From assembly GCA_027186245.1 (NCBI GenBank), contig CP114495.1:6153001-6217000 (forward strand): DNA of 64,000 bases. Direction: 5' to 3'. Below, piece after piece: positions 33,583 to 45,252 of the stretch (positions are counted from its first letter, which is position 1; each line of letters begins with the position of its first letter). Under the pieces are notes generated by a model. It worked only from the letters and a program-made list of their open reading frames with translations, was not told the DNA's origin and did no database searches. The position numbers were made by a program, and so were the translations under genes. Source of the stretch: Coriaria nepalensis (lineage: Eukaryota > Streptophyta > Magnoliopsida > Cucurbitales > Coriariaceae).

Positions 33583-35633
33583 TACAAGTAATCCATAAGT
33601 AGAAGCTGTAATTAAAAACAATTTCGGATCTAATTTGAAACATGGATCAAACTCATAGACATAAACCAAGATCAATCATACAAATATATTTCAAATATAT
33701 ATTTAATGGAAAATATATAAAAGTTCCATGATACAAAAATTATTAAGATCTAAGAAATCTTACTGATCTTGATACATAACTGAACGAATCTCTTTGCTAC
33801 TTCATCATGGCTGAATTCAATGAGAAGAATAAGGCGCCTAAGTGTTCATCGTCTAATCATAATCGTAATCCATATAGTTTAGTTCGCTTAGTTGATTTTC
33901 TACTCTAAGATTCATCACATGATTCGAAAAGCTCGTGGAAAAGGAAAGAGAAAAGTCTCACTATTCTCAATATATGAATTTCGGCCAAGTATAAAGAGAA
34001 CTTCATGATTTCGGCAACCTTAATAGACTACTTATATAGTGGCAACCTTAATTATTTCGGCACTCTCTTAGGTCTTAGGTTACCAAAAAATAACTCACAA
34101 CTTTGTTCTAGTCAATTGTAGACTTAGTTAAGAGTTCCCTTAATCTAATCAAATGGGTCATCACTCATCACCTTATGGATGGCCATTCATTGGGCCTGTA
34201 GCCCAAATTGTTTAATAAGTACTTTGATTAATTTAACTTATGATCTAATTAACAAATTAGCTTATTAACCAATTTAATGTTTACTGCTAATTATGAATAT
34301 TCGGGACACTTTTATTATTAAATAAATAGTTCTGATGTAAATTATTAATTTCTAATTAAACTAATATCATACTTAGTCGTGTTAGTAGAGCTACATGATA
34401 TTAGATTTAATAAATTAACAATTTATCGTTTTTCTTTTATAGTCATATCATAAGATAAATTATGATTTTAGCTCTAAAATCAAAACAATCTATTTTTCTT
34501 ATCATCATATAAAAATTAACTGAGTTACTTATGAACTTTAATATGTGTGTTCGATTAGATTCTACATTACACTGATAGAAGGATCTCATAAAACTATGAT
34601 TTTATCTAATTCATAATTAGATTAGTTTAACTTTAAAATACCTTTTAAACTAAACAGTTAATTCTATAATCTAATGATTAATTATGGTAAACATCTAAAC
34701 TTCTAGCAAAGGGTTAAGGCTACCCAAGAGCTAAGAAGTATGTATCTTCTAAAAGAATCTATAGTGACTAACAATTGTATAATAACGATCATTCCATCTA
34801 GGCAATGTCTCGATTCATACTAAGGCATGTTTTAACTGTTCAACCTTAATAGACAAATCATATAAGCGATTATATCTTTAATGAACATAGAAAATGGATT
34901 TGCTTAAACTCTTTTCATACCATACTACATTGCAAGGATTTCATTGTTCAATATTAAGTGATGGATTCTATATTAATCACTCACAACCTTTATATACAAT
35001 TTGTATACCCAACATTTCACCCCATTTCACCCTTGGCTAGGTTTTTTTGGAATGATATCAAAATATAAAATCTGACACATAAGATAACATGGTGATCTTA
35101 GTTTTAAGAACCACATATATAAAATACTCACTAAATAATTCTCATTAATAGTTAGTATTATTATCATTGAGAATTACCAAGTGTCACGTTTGGTATCCTT
35201 GCTCTCTACTAACCCCCAACATACTTATTCTGATGTTCCATTGACATCAGGGGTCATGAGAACAACCATCCTAAGTATTTTAGAAGATAACCTATGTGAT
35301 AGTTTATCCAGTTTATCAATGTCCCTCTTGATAATCCTATGAATATGAACAATTCGTATCTTAGGCTTTAAGCATCTTGCATCTCAACTAGCATGATCTC
35401 TATAATTGGTCTCAAGCACATAACCTAAGTTACGAGACTTTATCATGATATGTGATAAATGAACATATAATATTAATTCCAATATAATTAACAAACATGA
35501 TAAATGAATGAATGCCTTTACTATTATTAAGAGTAATAAATAACAAATAATAATATCATTAATATTTATAAATAAGATTGTATCTTATAAAATCTATACC
35601 CATAAAGTCTCATAAAATGGCTTGACACATTCA
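33583..35633 (-). mobile_element. Copia 3' LTR inserted in the MULE transposase
   Basis: On - it starts TGAATGTGTCAAGCC at 35633 after a purine tract (aagtgagagat, 35634-35644) and ends near tggattacttgta at 33583. Related copies lie at 45253-47195 (+) and 52387-54209 (-), with a partial third copy in a tandem duplication. Shared text includes catgataaagtct, aattctcattaa-type blocks and gaatcatgtgat near the 3' end. No coding sequence; short frames here are chance. Confidence 0.8.
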
Positions 35634-35644
35634 ATCTCTCACTT

Positions 35645-36720
35645 GTACTAAAGTTAATCGTTTCATAATCTAATTCCCATCTTGTCAGGATATCGATCTA
35701 ACTTTTGTTGGAAAAGCCCTTTAGTTAGTGGATCTGCTATAATGTTATTTATATTGACTTTCTCGATATTAATGTTCACATTTCGAGTCACTATCATATT
35801 AAGTGAACTATTGCATCATAAATATTGTAGTCAACTACTACAAGATTATTAATGGTACGAACCACATCAAGTCAAGTTGTGAATATTTAATCCCAAACAC
35901 CACTTTTCTACTTGCAAGGCTGCACCATATTTAGCCTTTGTGGAGAATTTCACAATCGTTTCATGATTTTGAACTTTTCCAATTTTGCCGCTCTACCATT
36001 TTAAGCTATACAAACCAAAAGTGAAACTAATTTACTATCATTCATATTCGATTGAAAATTAGAGTTTGTAAAATCTCAATTTTCAATTTTGAAACTCTAG
36101 AAAATTAAGAATATATTCTCATTAATTCTAAATGAATTAAGACATTCTTGATAGCATCTGAATGCTTATCAACTTGATTGCCTTGAACCTGGTCATAACT
36201 CTTTATAGCATAGGCTATATATGGTCAGATACCAAGTATAATATATTCATGCTGTACTTCTCCTTTCATGTCATTGTTGACATCTCTTAAGAGAGGCAGA
36301 TTCCTTGACTCTTTAGCGAAAGTCATCTCTTGAAATCTTTAATGCTAATTAACTTTAGCAAGTTTACCTATATATGTTAATTGGGTCAAACCAATAAATC
36401 TTTTGAATCTATTTCCATTGATCTCAATAAAAGATTCTCCACCCAAAACTTTTGTGGAGGGGTATTTCGATGATTACAATTTAATAAATTGCATCATCGC
36501 TACTTCATTCTTTAATGCATAGTATGTCATTTGTGTAAGGAATTTTTGAACATTGTACTTGAAGTACAAAAAAAAAAAGGATTCCACTTGGGTTATATTC
36601 TAACCTTTGTGTACACATAAGGATCAACTTCATTTTTAATGAAATCAAACAATTTGATCATTTCATCGAAACATATGTCCCAAAAAATAAATTTATAGTT
36701 CGAGATCTCTTTATCATTTC
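35645..36720 (-). pseudogene. Copia RT/RNase H 3' end
   Basis: On - it reads CFDEMIKLFDFIKNEVDPYV (about 36600-36690), then YIAYAIKSYDQVQ (about 36190), FSTKAKYGAA (about 35950) and, near the end, NIEKVNINNIIADPLTKGL (about 35690-35760). These are copia RT, connection and RNase H landmarks in order, with many stops. It joins the LTR at 35633. No 5' part was found. Confidence 0.8.
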
Positions 36721-37648
36721 AAGAAAATCGATTTTTCAAAAATACAGAGAGGTCACAACCTAGATATCAGATCTACTATAATACTGTAAAATCACACAAC
36801 AAATATGATCGATTTCAAATATAAATATCAAGAAAAGTTTCTTTGATACAGCTGTTGAGATTTTATAATATTAATCTAGATTTAGTTCTCTTTCTTTATG
36901 TGTTTTAATGATAAACTCTTAAGCAAATAAATCATAAAGAGATAAATGTAGAAAAATAAGAACACAAAAAGATTTATCGTAATTCACCTCATTGGATCAA
37001 ATCGATCAAGGAAGTCACGTCCATATTGAGCTCTAACAAATCGTTAGACCTCTATATGTGCACTAGAATCAGAATCCAGTTACATATACGAGAAAGAACT
37101 ATAATCATCAAACTCTCTTAACAACACCACAAATCTAAAAACTTAATAATATCAACCAAGAATCATAGATATAATCCTTGTAGAGGAAACGTAACTTCAA
37201 TAGTTATTAATTATCAGAAATCACAAACCCTAGATGATCATATAGAAAGGTAGAAGAAACAGAGAGCACAAGACTAAAAACGGGACAAACCCTAACTCGC
37301 ATAATGTGAGGAGGGTTATAAAATAAAAAATAGAGGCTTTTTATGTGGAAATTAATGGGGAGATCATAAGAGTGAAGATCCAACAATTAGCCAAGAAGTC
37401 GGCCAACATTTTACTATGATAAGACTAAAATGGGCTAAGTCTGGTTTTAGGCTCCATACTTTATTTAGGCCACTGAATAAAACAACACAAACTAGCTCAA
37501 GAATTATAACTTAACTTGAACGAGACTTATCTTCAAATTCACCACTTTTAGCGATCAATATCAACTAATTCAAATTATTATTCTGCTGGTACTTTTAACG
37601 CACATACTTTCTTACTAAGTGGGGTTTTCTTGTGGGTTGGGCTCACAT
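36721..37648. other. No gene recognised; possible older LTR-like sequence
   Basis: AT-rich, no sustained frame. Contains caaaccctaactcgc-type plant leader text near 37300. It is the host sequence into which the MITE at 37657 inserted. Confidence 0.3.
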
Positions 37649-37656
37649 CTTATTGG

Positions 37657-38245
37657 TAGAAGTGGTAAAATGGGCCGGTAGAGCTTCGGCACAGTACAAA
37701 TTATGTCGTACTGTGCCAGGCACGGATTGGCCCATGCCTATGCTCGTGCCCGTGCCTAAAAATAAGGGGGCACGACACGGTACAAATATAGTAATAAGCC
37801 ATAAACATGTCGTGCTAGCCCATGGCCCATTTCAGCCCATATGCCTATTTTGTCCTGTGAGATTGTTTCGATCTGTGAGCTCAAAGACTTGCTTTTAAAA
37901 AAAAAATTAGATAAAAGAAGAGTTTTAAAGTGATTAATAAAATACTAATAATATAATACATATTTTATATATTGTTAATCATTCATAATAGTTATTATTT
38001 AGTAAATTAGAAGTTAGTACCATTAATAAATAAAATTATAAATATTATTTGGCCAATTAAGATCTTGCATTAATAAAAAAGTTTTTAACATACAAAATAA
38101 TTTCTGAAAATAAAAACCCATCAAAAGGGCCTTGCCCGTGCTCCGGGCTGGCACGGAAAATCCGTGTCGTGCCATGCTCGTGCCATGCTTTTATCGTACT
38201 GTGCCATGCATGTTCGTGCTGACCTGGCCCATTTTACAACCTCTA
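37657..38245. mobile_element. hAT-type MITE, 589 bp, with perfect 8-bp target duplication
   Basis: CTTATTGG occurs at 37649-37656 and again at 38246-38253. The element begins TAGAAGTGGTAAAATGGGCC and ends, reverse-complemented, TAGAGGTTGTAAAATGGGCC, 20-bp terminal repeats with 3 mismatches. Subterminal regions on both sides are rich in GGCACGA/TCGTGCC and CATGGCAC words, unusually GC-rich here. The open frame at 37632-37898 crosses the boundary and is not a gene. No transposase, so it is non-autonomous. Confidence 0.92.
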
Positions 38246-38253
38246 CTTATTGG

Positions 38254-39700
38254 ACCTTATTTACTTAAGTTTTTTGGCCAATAATTATCAACACAAACTT
38301 ATAATTTCGAAGCACTGTGCTTTATATATTCAGGCCGGGAAAGAATACTTGTAATTCTTCTGATTATGATTTGACAAAAAGAGATGAATGAAAAGGTGGG
38401 AGTTTAATTAAAAAGCAATAGCAAGGAGCCCACAAGACCAAATCATATTTGGAGTCCAATGGCCGAGGGCAACGTACCCACAATGTGACTAAAAGTTGAA
38501 GCAACTAGTAAACGATGCAGAAAGAGATATCCATAAAGCAAGAATAAAAAAAATGGCAAAATCTTTATAAATGACGCTAATAATGATTAAAAGACTTTCT
38601 TTATTCACTCACCACCAAGTCTCGAAGACTTAAAACTTCTCATGAATTATCATGCCGCGTTATCCATAACATCTCAAGACTATATGAAAGTTTAATTATT
38701 TCTTTATCCCTCTCATACTAAAACTCTTAAATATTTTTAACCCGGACTTATTTTCTCATTTTATTTTTAACCCATCTTCAACCTCACAATTTCACCCATC
38801 ATCTTTAGTGCCTCCACCACTGCGTCCCTCTCTGTCTCTTACTCTCCTTTGCCCTCACCAATACAATAAGGTAAGGGCTTCGAAGTTATATAATGTGTTT
38901 CAAACGTAAGCATAGTCTGATCTAACAAAGATAGGATCAAGTAAAGATGCAACTATAACTGGATTTCGAAAACTAGTGGGACAACTACTTCAAAGTTTTG
39001 AAAAGTTCTATTTTTATTATATGATAATCAAAAGTAGAAAACGAACGAGACATAGAACGTTTATCTTTTATAGATAGTGAAAAGGAATCAAGGGTTAGTT
39101 GTACTCTTTATAATCCCTGTACAGTCTCGGGCTAATTTTATAGTTCATATACTATTAAAACATGTGAAGCACTAATATAACATGTCACATTATTAAAAAA
39201 AATTCTTATTGTTTCATTTTTCCCACTTTTCTCTCCTAGTAATTTCTTATTTTCTTTTCCTCTCCAAATTTTTCCCTTTTTATTGGGAGAATAAAAACAA
39301 ATAGGGGGAAAAAACCGCATCTCGATCCAATTTCTCTTCAAAAAGTTGATCGAAATATTAAGAACCTTTTTGCAAGAAATCGATCGAAATGATCCGATTT
39401 CTTCGCAAAATATCCAAATCAAATAGGTTCGGTTCTTCGTGAGGAACTCGACCGATCGATCCAATCCTTTGCAAGAAATAAGATATGATCAAATTCAATT
39501 GTTCCTCGCGAAGAACCACATCTGTTACTATATTTTTTTTATTAAAGAAAAATAAAATGATAAAGAGATCTCGAACCATATCTAGTTGGAAGCTTCGAAT
39601 CACCGAATGATCATTTTGAAATTAAATAATTAACTAAAAATATTAATTTGACAATAAATTTATAAATCAAGATTTAATAAATTAATAGCTAAGAATTTTT
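38254..39700. other. No gene recognised
   Basis: Mixed AT-rich sequence. Open frames at 39138-39603 (-) have no domain. A 17-bp inverted pair lies at 39431-39447 and 39501-39517 (ggttcttcgtgaggaac and its complement with one mismatch). Confidence 0.35.
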
Positions 39701-40428
39701 TTTAGTCTAATTTTTTTTTGGTCAAAAGAAAGTCTGGTTAGTCAACGAAGTATTAATGGACCTAATCAAACCCAAACAGTGGACCCAAATTAAAGTCCAT
39801 ATATTTTTACAAGGTAAAATTAGACATTATTTATAAATTACAAAGTTTCTTTCAATTTCATGAAAATGAGAAGTAAGATGGACTTCTAGGAATCCGAACG
39901 TAATCAAGAGTTAATCAAGCCTTAAAGGCAAAGTATGATATGTCCCATATATAAGAGACAAACCCTTAGGGTTCCTCACTAATTCATGTGTTGCTCACAC
40001 TTAGAATACGAGAGAGAAAAAGTGAGCAAATATTTTCTTTGTCTTTTCTATCCTTCTTTCTTCCTCTCCATGATATCACCCAGAGTTGAGTGATTTAATT
40101 GATTCCGGTTAGAGGTTGGGTGGATTACGATTAGAGGCCGGGTAATGGCTCGGGACCTGAGGCAAGAAGCGCTAGTGGGGGCAAAGAGGAAATTGGGTGA
40201 AGAATTGTCCTAATCTTAGAGGAGGTTTTGGCTAGGTATCCTTCTCCTTATTGTTTTTGATTTCTACGATAAATGCTAGATTATAAATTGATAATAAATT
40301 GTTTTAGATGTAAGAAGTTACATAGCTTTTAACCTTGATTCTTGGTTATATTTATCAGTTCAGATGTTTGGGTCCGATTTTTGAAAATGGATTCCTCCCC
40401 TGAAAGGCAAAGAGCCAGTGACTTTTAG
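39701..40428 (+). mobile_element. Probable 5' LTR upstream of a primer-binding site
   Basis: Inferred only from the primer-binding site that follows. Contains a TATA-like ccatatataagag near 39945 and a leader-like CT-rich stretch at 40030-40065. The left boundary is unknown and no second copy was found. Confidence 0.4.
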
Positions 40429-40441
40429 TGGTATCGGAGCC
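40429..40441 (+). promoter_or_regulatory. Retroelement primer-binding site (tRNA-Met initiator type)
   Basis: TGGTATCGGAGCC differs by one base from TGGTATCAGAGCC, the complement of the plant initiator Met-tRNA 3' end used by most plant copia and many gypsy elements to start reverse transcription. Confidence 0.75.
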
Positions 40442-40649
40442 AATGGTTGAATGCTGCAAATCCTGGTAGAATCTGTGAATTGCTTCTATGTGATTTTTAT
40501 ACTTTTTGGTTGAGTTTATGGACATTTTTAGTGTTTTTATGCTTGCTGGAATTTTGAAAAATTGGCCCAAAAGTTTCCTTGCAGATGAGATCTCACGATT
40601 TTGAACCCGGAAACAAAAAAGAAACTATTAGATATATTTGGGTGAGTTA

Positions 40650-40688
40650 GCCCACCGCCGCCGCCACCACCCATGGTGGGCGGTGGGC
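40650..40688. repeat. GC-rich hairpin in the element leader
   Basis: GCCCACCGCC (40650-40659) and its exact reverse complement GGCGGTGGGC (40679-40688) surround a CCG/CCACC-rich loop that contains its own smaller palindrome, ccacccatggtgg. It sits about 210 bp after the primer-binding site in AT-rich surroundings. Confidence 0.85.
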
Positions 40689-41399
40689 ATGCAACATTCA
40701 CTACTTCTGACAGACAGTGGTGTTTCAGTTTGGGTCGACTCCAACTTGGATGATTGTGGGTCCTATTTGCTCAAAAGTTAAATGGGTAATTTTTGATTTC
40801 AAGGAATGAGCTTTAATCAGGCCAACATGTTTGACATATTATTTTTGGACCTTGATTGGGTCCTTCACTCAGTGGAACATAAACTTTCAAAAATTCGGAT
40901 TGTTCAGAATTTTTTAAGAATTTAAAGTTTTTAATGAATTGCATTAATTGTGATTGACATCAAATTAATGTGTTTCGAAAGTTGCAATACATTCGGTTTC
41001 TACTTAATAAATGATTGGGCCCAATTCATGGATATTTAAAGTTTTCAAATTGAAAAATTAAATCTAACAATAAATGTTGTAAAGTTTTAATTTTTAGAAA
41101 GAGTTCTAATGTTGATAAAAAATATTTCCAATAATTATGGATTAATCTTTAAATTTGAAAGAGTTCAAAATTCAAGAGATTAATAATTTTATGGACATTC
41201 TAAAAGTGTTAAGGCTACCTCTAAGTTAAAGTTTATTTGATCTTGAGAAAGTTGGTAACTTTATATAATCCTTGAAGTGTTAAGGCCATATGAAAACTAA
41301 GTTACACTTAAGAAAAATTCGTGATTATATATGATTGGCATGAAGTATTAATTTGACATCTAATATAATAGTTACACTAGTTAGCAAATTCATCCATTG

Positions 41400-41555
41400 G
41401 CATGAACTGTTTGATTAAGAGTTACTCATATATGATTTTTTTAATGAAGAGTTAATCATACATAAGTTGTTTGATTAAGAGTTAATCATACATACTAATT
41501 TTTCCAAATAGTCCATAGACATGATTTGTTTGATTAAGAGTTAATTATACAAGTC
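41400..41555. repeat. Short repeats of tttgattaagagttaatcat
   Basis: Four degenerate copies (near 41410, 41445, 41468 and 41528) of a phrase close to gtttgattaagagttaatca. No reading frame. The rest of 40689-42110 shows no gene and is probably retroelement leader. Confidence 0.7.
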
Positions 41556-42110
41556 AATATTTTTTAATTTTACTTAAATATTCCGAAAATTGATGATAAC
41601 ACATTGGAATCATTTGATAGATTAACAGGCATGTTTAATCAATTGTTGAGAATAAACATGCATGAATGATATGATGTGTGTACAAATATTTCATGCATGC
41701 ATGGATATATCTTGATGAGACCACATAAATCATAATCCCTTCTTTATAATGTTAACCTTGAAAGATGTGTAAGAAAGTTTTAATAGTGTCTTCCAAAACA
41801 TTACAATGAATTCAATGTTAATCAATCACTTAAGCGGCTTTGGACACATAGGAATTAGTCATTAATTAACAAGTGAGTTGATTTTTTTTTATTAAATGTA
41901 TTAAATGCATGTAATTGCAATATTCCAACTATATACAACTGTGGACACATAGGCAGTGTATCTTCCAGTAGTTGTTAAATCACACAAACATTTTAGGCTA
42001 AGCATAACTAGAAGATATGGTTGACTACAGACATATGAGACCATGTTCTTCTAGAGGCATATTCAAGGAGTTGCATGTGATGAAATTTCAAAAGTTGTTT
42101 CGCTACTTTA

Positions 42111-43619
42111 TGTAATCCCCCAATATTTCTAGACTAGGCATAGTAGTGGGAAAATAAATTTAAAGTTGATTCATTAGTAAATTTTAATTCCCACATATAC
42201 CAAATTTTAATAATAGAAATAGTATGAGATCTTTTTAAAAATTTTAAGATTTAATAGGGGCTTAAGTTTAATTAATAAAAAAAATTCAATTTCTCTGTTG
42301 CATCCACGAACATGCTTAATGTCCATTACTCATTAAAATTTTCCTTAAACATGTGGCCCCACTTGTCACCATTTCAACATAAATGGATGACTAGGCTTTT
42401 TATTCCATGCCTATAAAAGGCTCATCCAGCATGTACCAGCAGCATAGGGAAAGAGAGGGAAAGGAAAGAAAAGAAAGAAAGGAAAAAGGAGAGAAAGGAG
42501 ATAAAGGAAAGAAAGGGAAGGAAAGAAAGGGAAAGAAAGAAATGAAAGGGAAAAGGAGAGAAAGGAAAGAAAGGGAAGGAAAGAGAGAAAGAGAAAAGTC
42601 AAGATCTCCAGTCAGTCAACTTTTGTAAGTATAGTCTCACTGCAATACTATGATATTGTTTGTTTATTATTATGATTATAATTATATTAATTGAGGATAA
42701 TATTAATTATTAAATGATGACTTGGTTATGTCTGCATTAGGATTATAATTATAGCACGCTAAGTAGAAGTGAAATACTATGATTACCATGTTAGAAATAA
42801 GGATTATAACTAGAATGAACATAATATAGCAGGATGGTTTGAGGAGAGTGCAAACTTTAAACATTAAGTGCATATGTTCATATTTCCAAAAGTTAATGTT
42901 ATGCTAAAATAAATAAGAAGCATAAGCATACATAATATTAAAGTGAGGTACTGGCGGGTCAAAAGAAAGATCGTTTGTCGATCAGAAAGAACCCTAAATG
43001 ATATTAAAGAAAAAGTAAATAAGTGAATCATTGCAATGGTCATAAGCGGACATCTAATTAAATATCAGTTAACATGCTGGTGGTAGCATCCTCAAGGCCT
43101 AAGTGTGTAGAATGATAAGAATTTATGCACATTAGATATAGGTCATAAAAGCACTAACTCACGATAGTCATAAAAAGAATAGCGATGTGAGTAGGACGCT
43201 ATCCTTACTGAGCTTCTAGCTCATAAATGTCTACTCTGTGTTGTAGGAAGTTACAAAGGTAAGGCAGTAAGCTAAGGAACATGCGAATGAAGGCTATCAG
43301 TCCGTGAGATTGTACATATAAGACCCGACCTCTGTAAGCAATGAGTTTGAAAATTTGCAGTTCTTATGTATATGTACGGATATGTATATTCAAATAAAGA
43401 ATAAAGTATTTAAAAAGTTTTGAGAATACTTTTCTATGACAAAAGCTTCCGCAGTATTTTCAAATTATTACGTATATCCTTCAAACCGGTTTTAAAAGAA
43501 AAATAAAATTTCGAGAACAAAATTTTTATAAAAACAAGAAAGTAATGCACCTACTAGCCGTATATGTTTCCCTAGAAAAGTATTTGATAAACTAAACAGC
43601 TAGTAGGGCGGGCGTTACA
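42111..43619 (+). mobile_element. Solo LTR, TGTAATCCCC...GGGCGTTACA
   Basis: Starts TGTAATCCCCC at 42111 and ends GCGGGCGTTACA at 43619, the usual TGTAA...TTACA ends of many plant Ty3/gypsy LTRs. CTATAAAAGG at 42411-42420 is a good TATA box about 300 bp in. No primer-binding site follows at 43620 and no obvious 5-bp target duplication is visible, so it is a solo or truncated LTR. Confidence 0.6.
42441..42600 (+). repeat. About 155-bp purine (GA-rich) tract just after the LTR TATA box
   Basis: Almost purely A/G (gaaagaaagg units), beginning about 25-30 bp downstream of the TATA box, so it would be near the 5' end of the LTR transcript. It makes open frames on both strands (42407-42628 and 42411-42602) that are low-complexity artefacts. 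Confidence 0.9.
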
Positions 43620-43629
43620 CCCTCTATGT

Positions 43630-44560
43630 TTATTAGGATTGGATATAGACATATGGGACTTGATATTAAATATGAGTCTATCAAGAAACAAACTAAGGTA
43701 GCTGAGCCGCCATGCCTATACAATTGGTGGTAGATCAAGAACATCTATATAATATTATACAAGATATCTATAGTCCAGCTACTCTACAGCTACTTCTGAT
43801 GATGTACCACAAAACTTATCTCGAGTAGGTTGATTGGGAGGCCTTCGCTTATGGATATCAGATCCACGCCGCCCAATACAATTAGGACTTTATAGCATAT
43901 GGAACAAAATTTCCACACAAAATTCTACCATAGCCAATAAGAGATTTTTGTAGTCGACTTCTCCCATTTATCCCAACCAGAGATTTAAGTCAAGGAATTT
44001 TTATCTCAGTTCAAGCTGCTGGGGAATCGATGCCATGTCACTTTGCTCGAACAAGAGTTTGTCAAGCTGGCTATCAACAAAATTGATATTGAGCTTCAGA
44101 AGAAGTTGGAAGGGATGTAATTCTAAGATTTCTTCAAACTTTCTAACAAAGTAGCCAAGTATGAAAAGTTAAGGAGGGAGGAGGTTTTCCAAAAATGGCC
44201 ATCAACAGTTGCTTATTATCATAAACCGAACAACGATCTGGATGTAGTTGAAATAATTGGTGACAAACCAATCACCCTCCTGGCTTCTAGTAAGACTATA
44301 AGTTATGAGGTTGCCAAACTATATCCTCTTAAGATAGATAAGGTATATACCTTTGAGTTAACTAAGGCTAGCGAGATCTTCAACATCTTATTGAAGAACA
44401 AGAAATTGAAGATCCCACAAGATCATAAGCTATCATCCGTAAATGAAGTGTGTGGCAAGGATGATTGCAAATAACATAATTCTTATCCCCACCAAACGAA
44501 CGAGTCAAGTTCAAGTCAACATGCGAAACAATACAATAGTCTAGGATCGAGTTTATCACT
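43630..44560 (+). pseudogene. Tat-type Ty3/gypsy gag remnant
   Basis: From about 43970 it reads LSQFKLLGNRCHVTLLEQEF, KLAINKIDIELQKKLEGM, then KLSNKVAKYEKLRREE (retrotransposon gag domain), and later VYTFELTKASEIFNILLKNK with IPQDHKLSSVNEVCGKDDCK, a stop and HNSYPH, the CK.HNS..H..N segment near the end of Tat/Athila-type gag. Several stops are present. It starts the large element that runs to 61377. The 5' LTR is not visible: a different LTR ends at 43619. Confidence 0.75.
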
Positions 44561-44973
44561 AAGTCAATACTACTTATTTGCTGACTTGTCCATGAGATTG
44601 GCCACCCCTATGTTATAATTGTCACTCATATCTCCCTTGAGCTGACACCGACAAAAAATTTGAGAAAAGGCATAGGAATATGGTCTCTCGGCTTGTCGCT
44701 TATCGAAAGAATAGTCATCATGATCATCTTGAGAGCCAAAAGATCGACATATCGATTAAAGAACCATAAGTAATCCAGATGCAACCACAAATGATTGTTC
44801 CTCCAAAATTATCCTAGTTGGTTCAGAAATGGCTAGAGCACCTGAAATACCGAAAAGGACATCAACATACTCACAAACACAGAGAGCAATTGTAGAAACA
44901 GGCTGCCTGAAAGGAACATGCTGCTAAGGATGAGCTTTTTCCTAGAAATTGATCATCTTCTTCTCAAGACACT

Positions 44974-45252
44974 ATGAACATTGTTTTCGATGATCCGCTG
45001 CAGATCGTGCCAACTCAATTGGCTAATCAAGGAGAAACTGCTCCTCTTGACTCTGTCAACAAGATAACAGATCTGATGACATCTACCATGCTAGAAGTCA
45101 AAGCTAACCTAGCCATTGGCATGTTAGAGGTGCTTCACGATAAAGCTAGCTCATCATATTAAGAAGAAGATGATGAGGAATTGGCTTGGCCGATTGAGCA
45201 GAATCTCGGATGGCTTGATGAACCAATGCCCGACAGACCTTCAACACCGATG
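44974..45252 (+). pseudogene. Gypsy gag-protease linker, first part
   Basis: Short open stretch (62 codons to 45162) with no catalytic motif, then a Glu/Asp-rich segment including EELAWPIEQNLGWLDEPMPD. This segment recurs in degenerate form after the LTR insertion at 47225-47310. Confidence 0.55.

Noticed and set aside
37632..37898. 88-codon open frame
   Set aside because: It crosses the MITE boundary at 37657 and has no domain.
42407..42628. Lys/Glu-rich and Phe/Ser/Leu-rich frames on both strands
   Set aside because: Both are translations of a polypurine tract just after an LTR TATA box.
42111..43619. This LTR as the 5' LTR of the large gypsy element
   Set aside because: The gypsy 3' LTR starts TGTTGATAC after its polypurine tract, not TGTAATCCCC, and no primer-binding site follows 43619.
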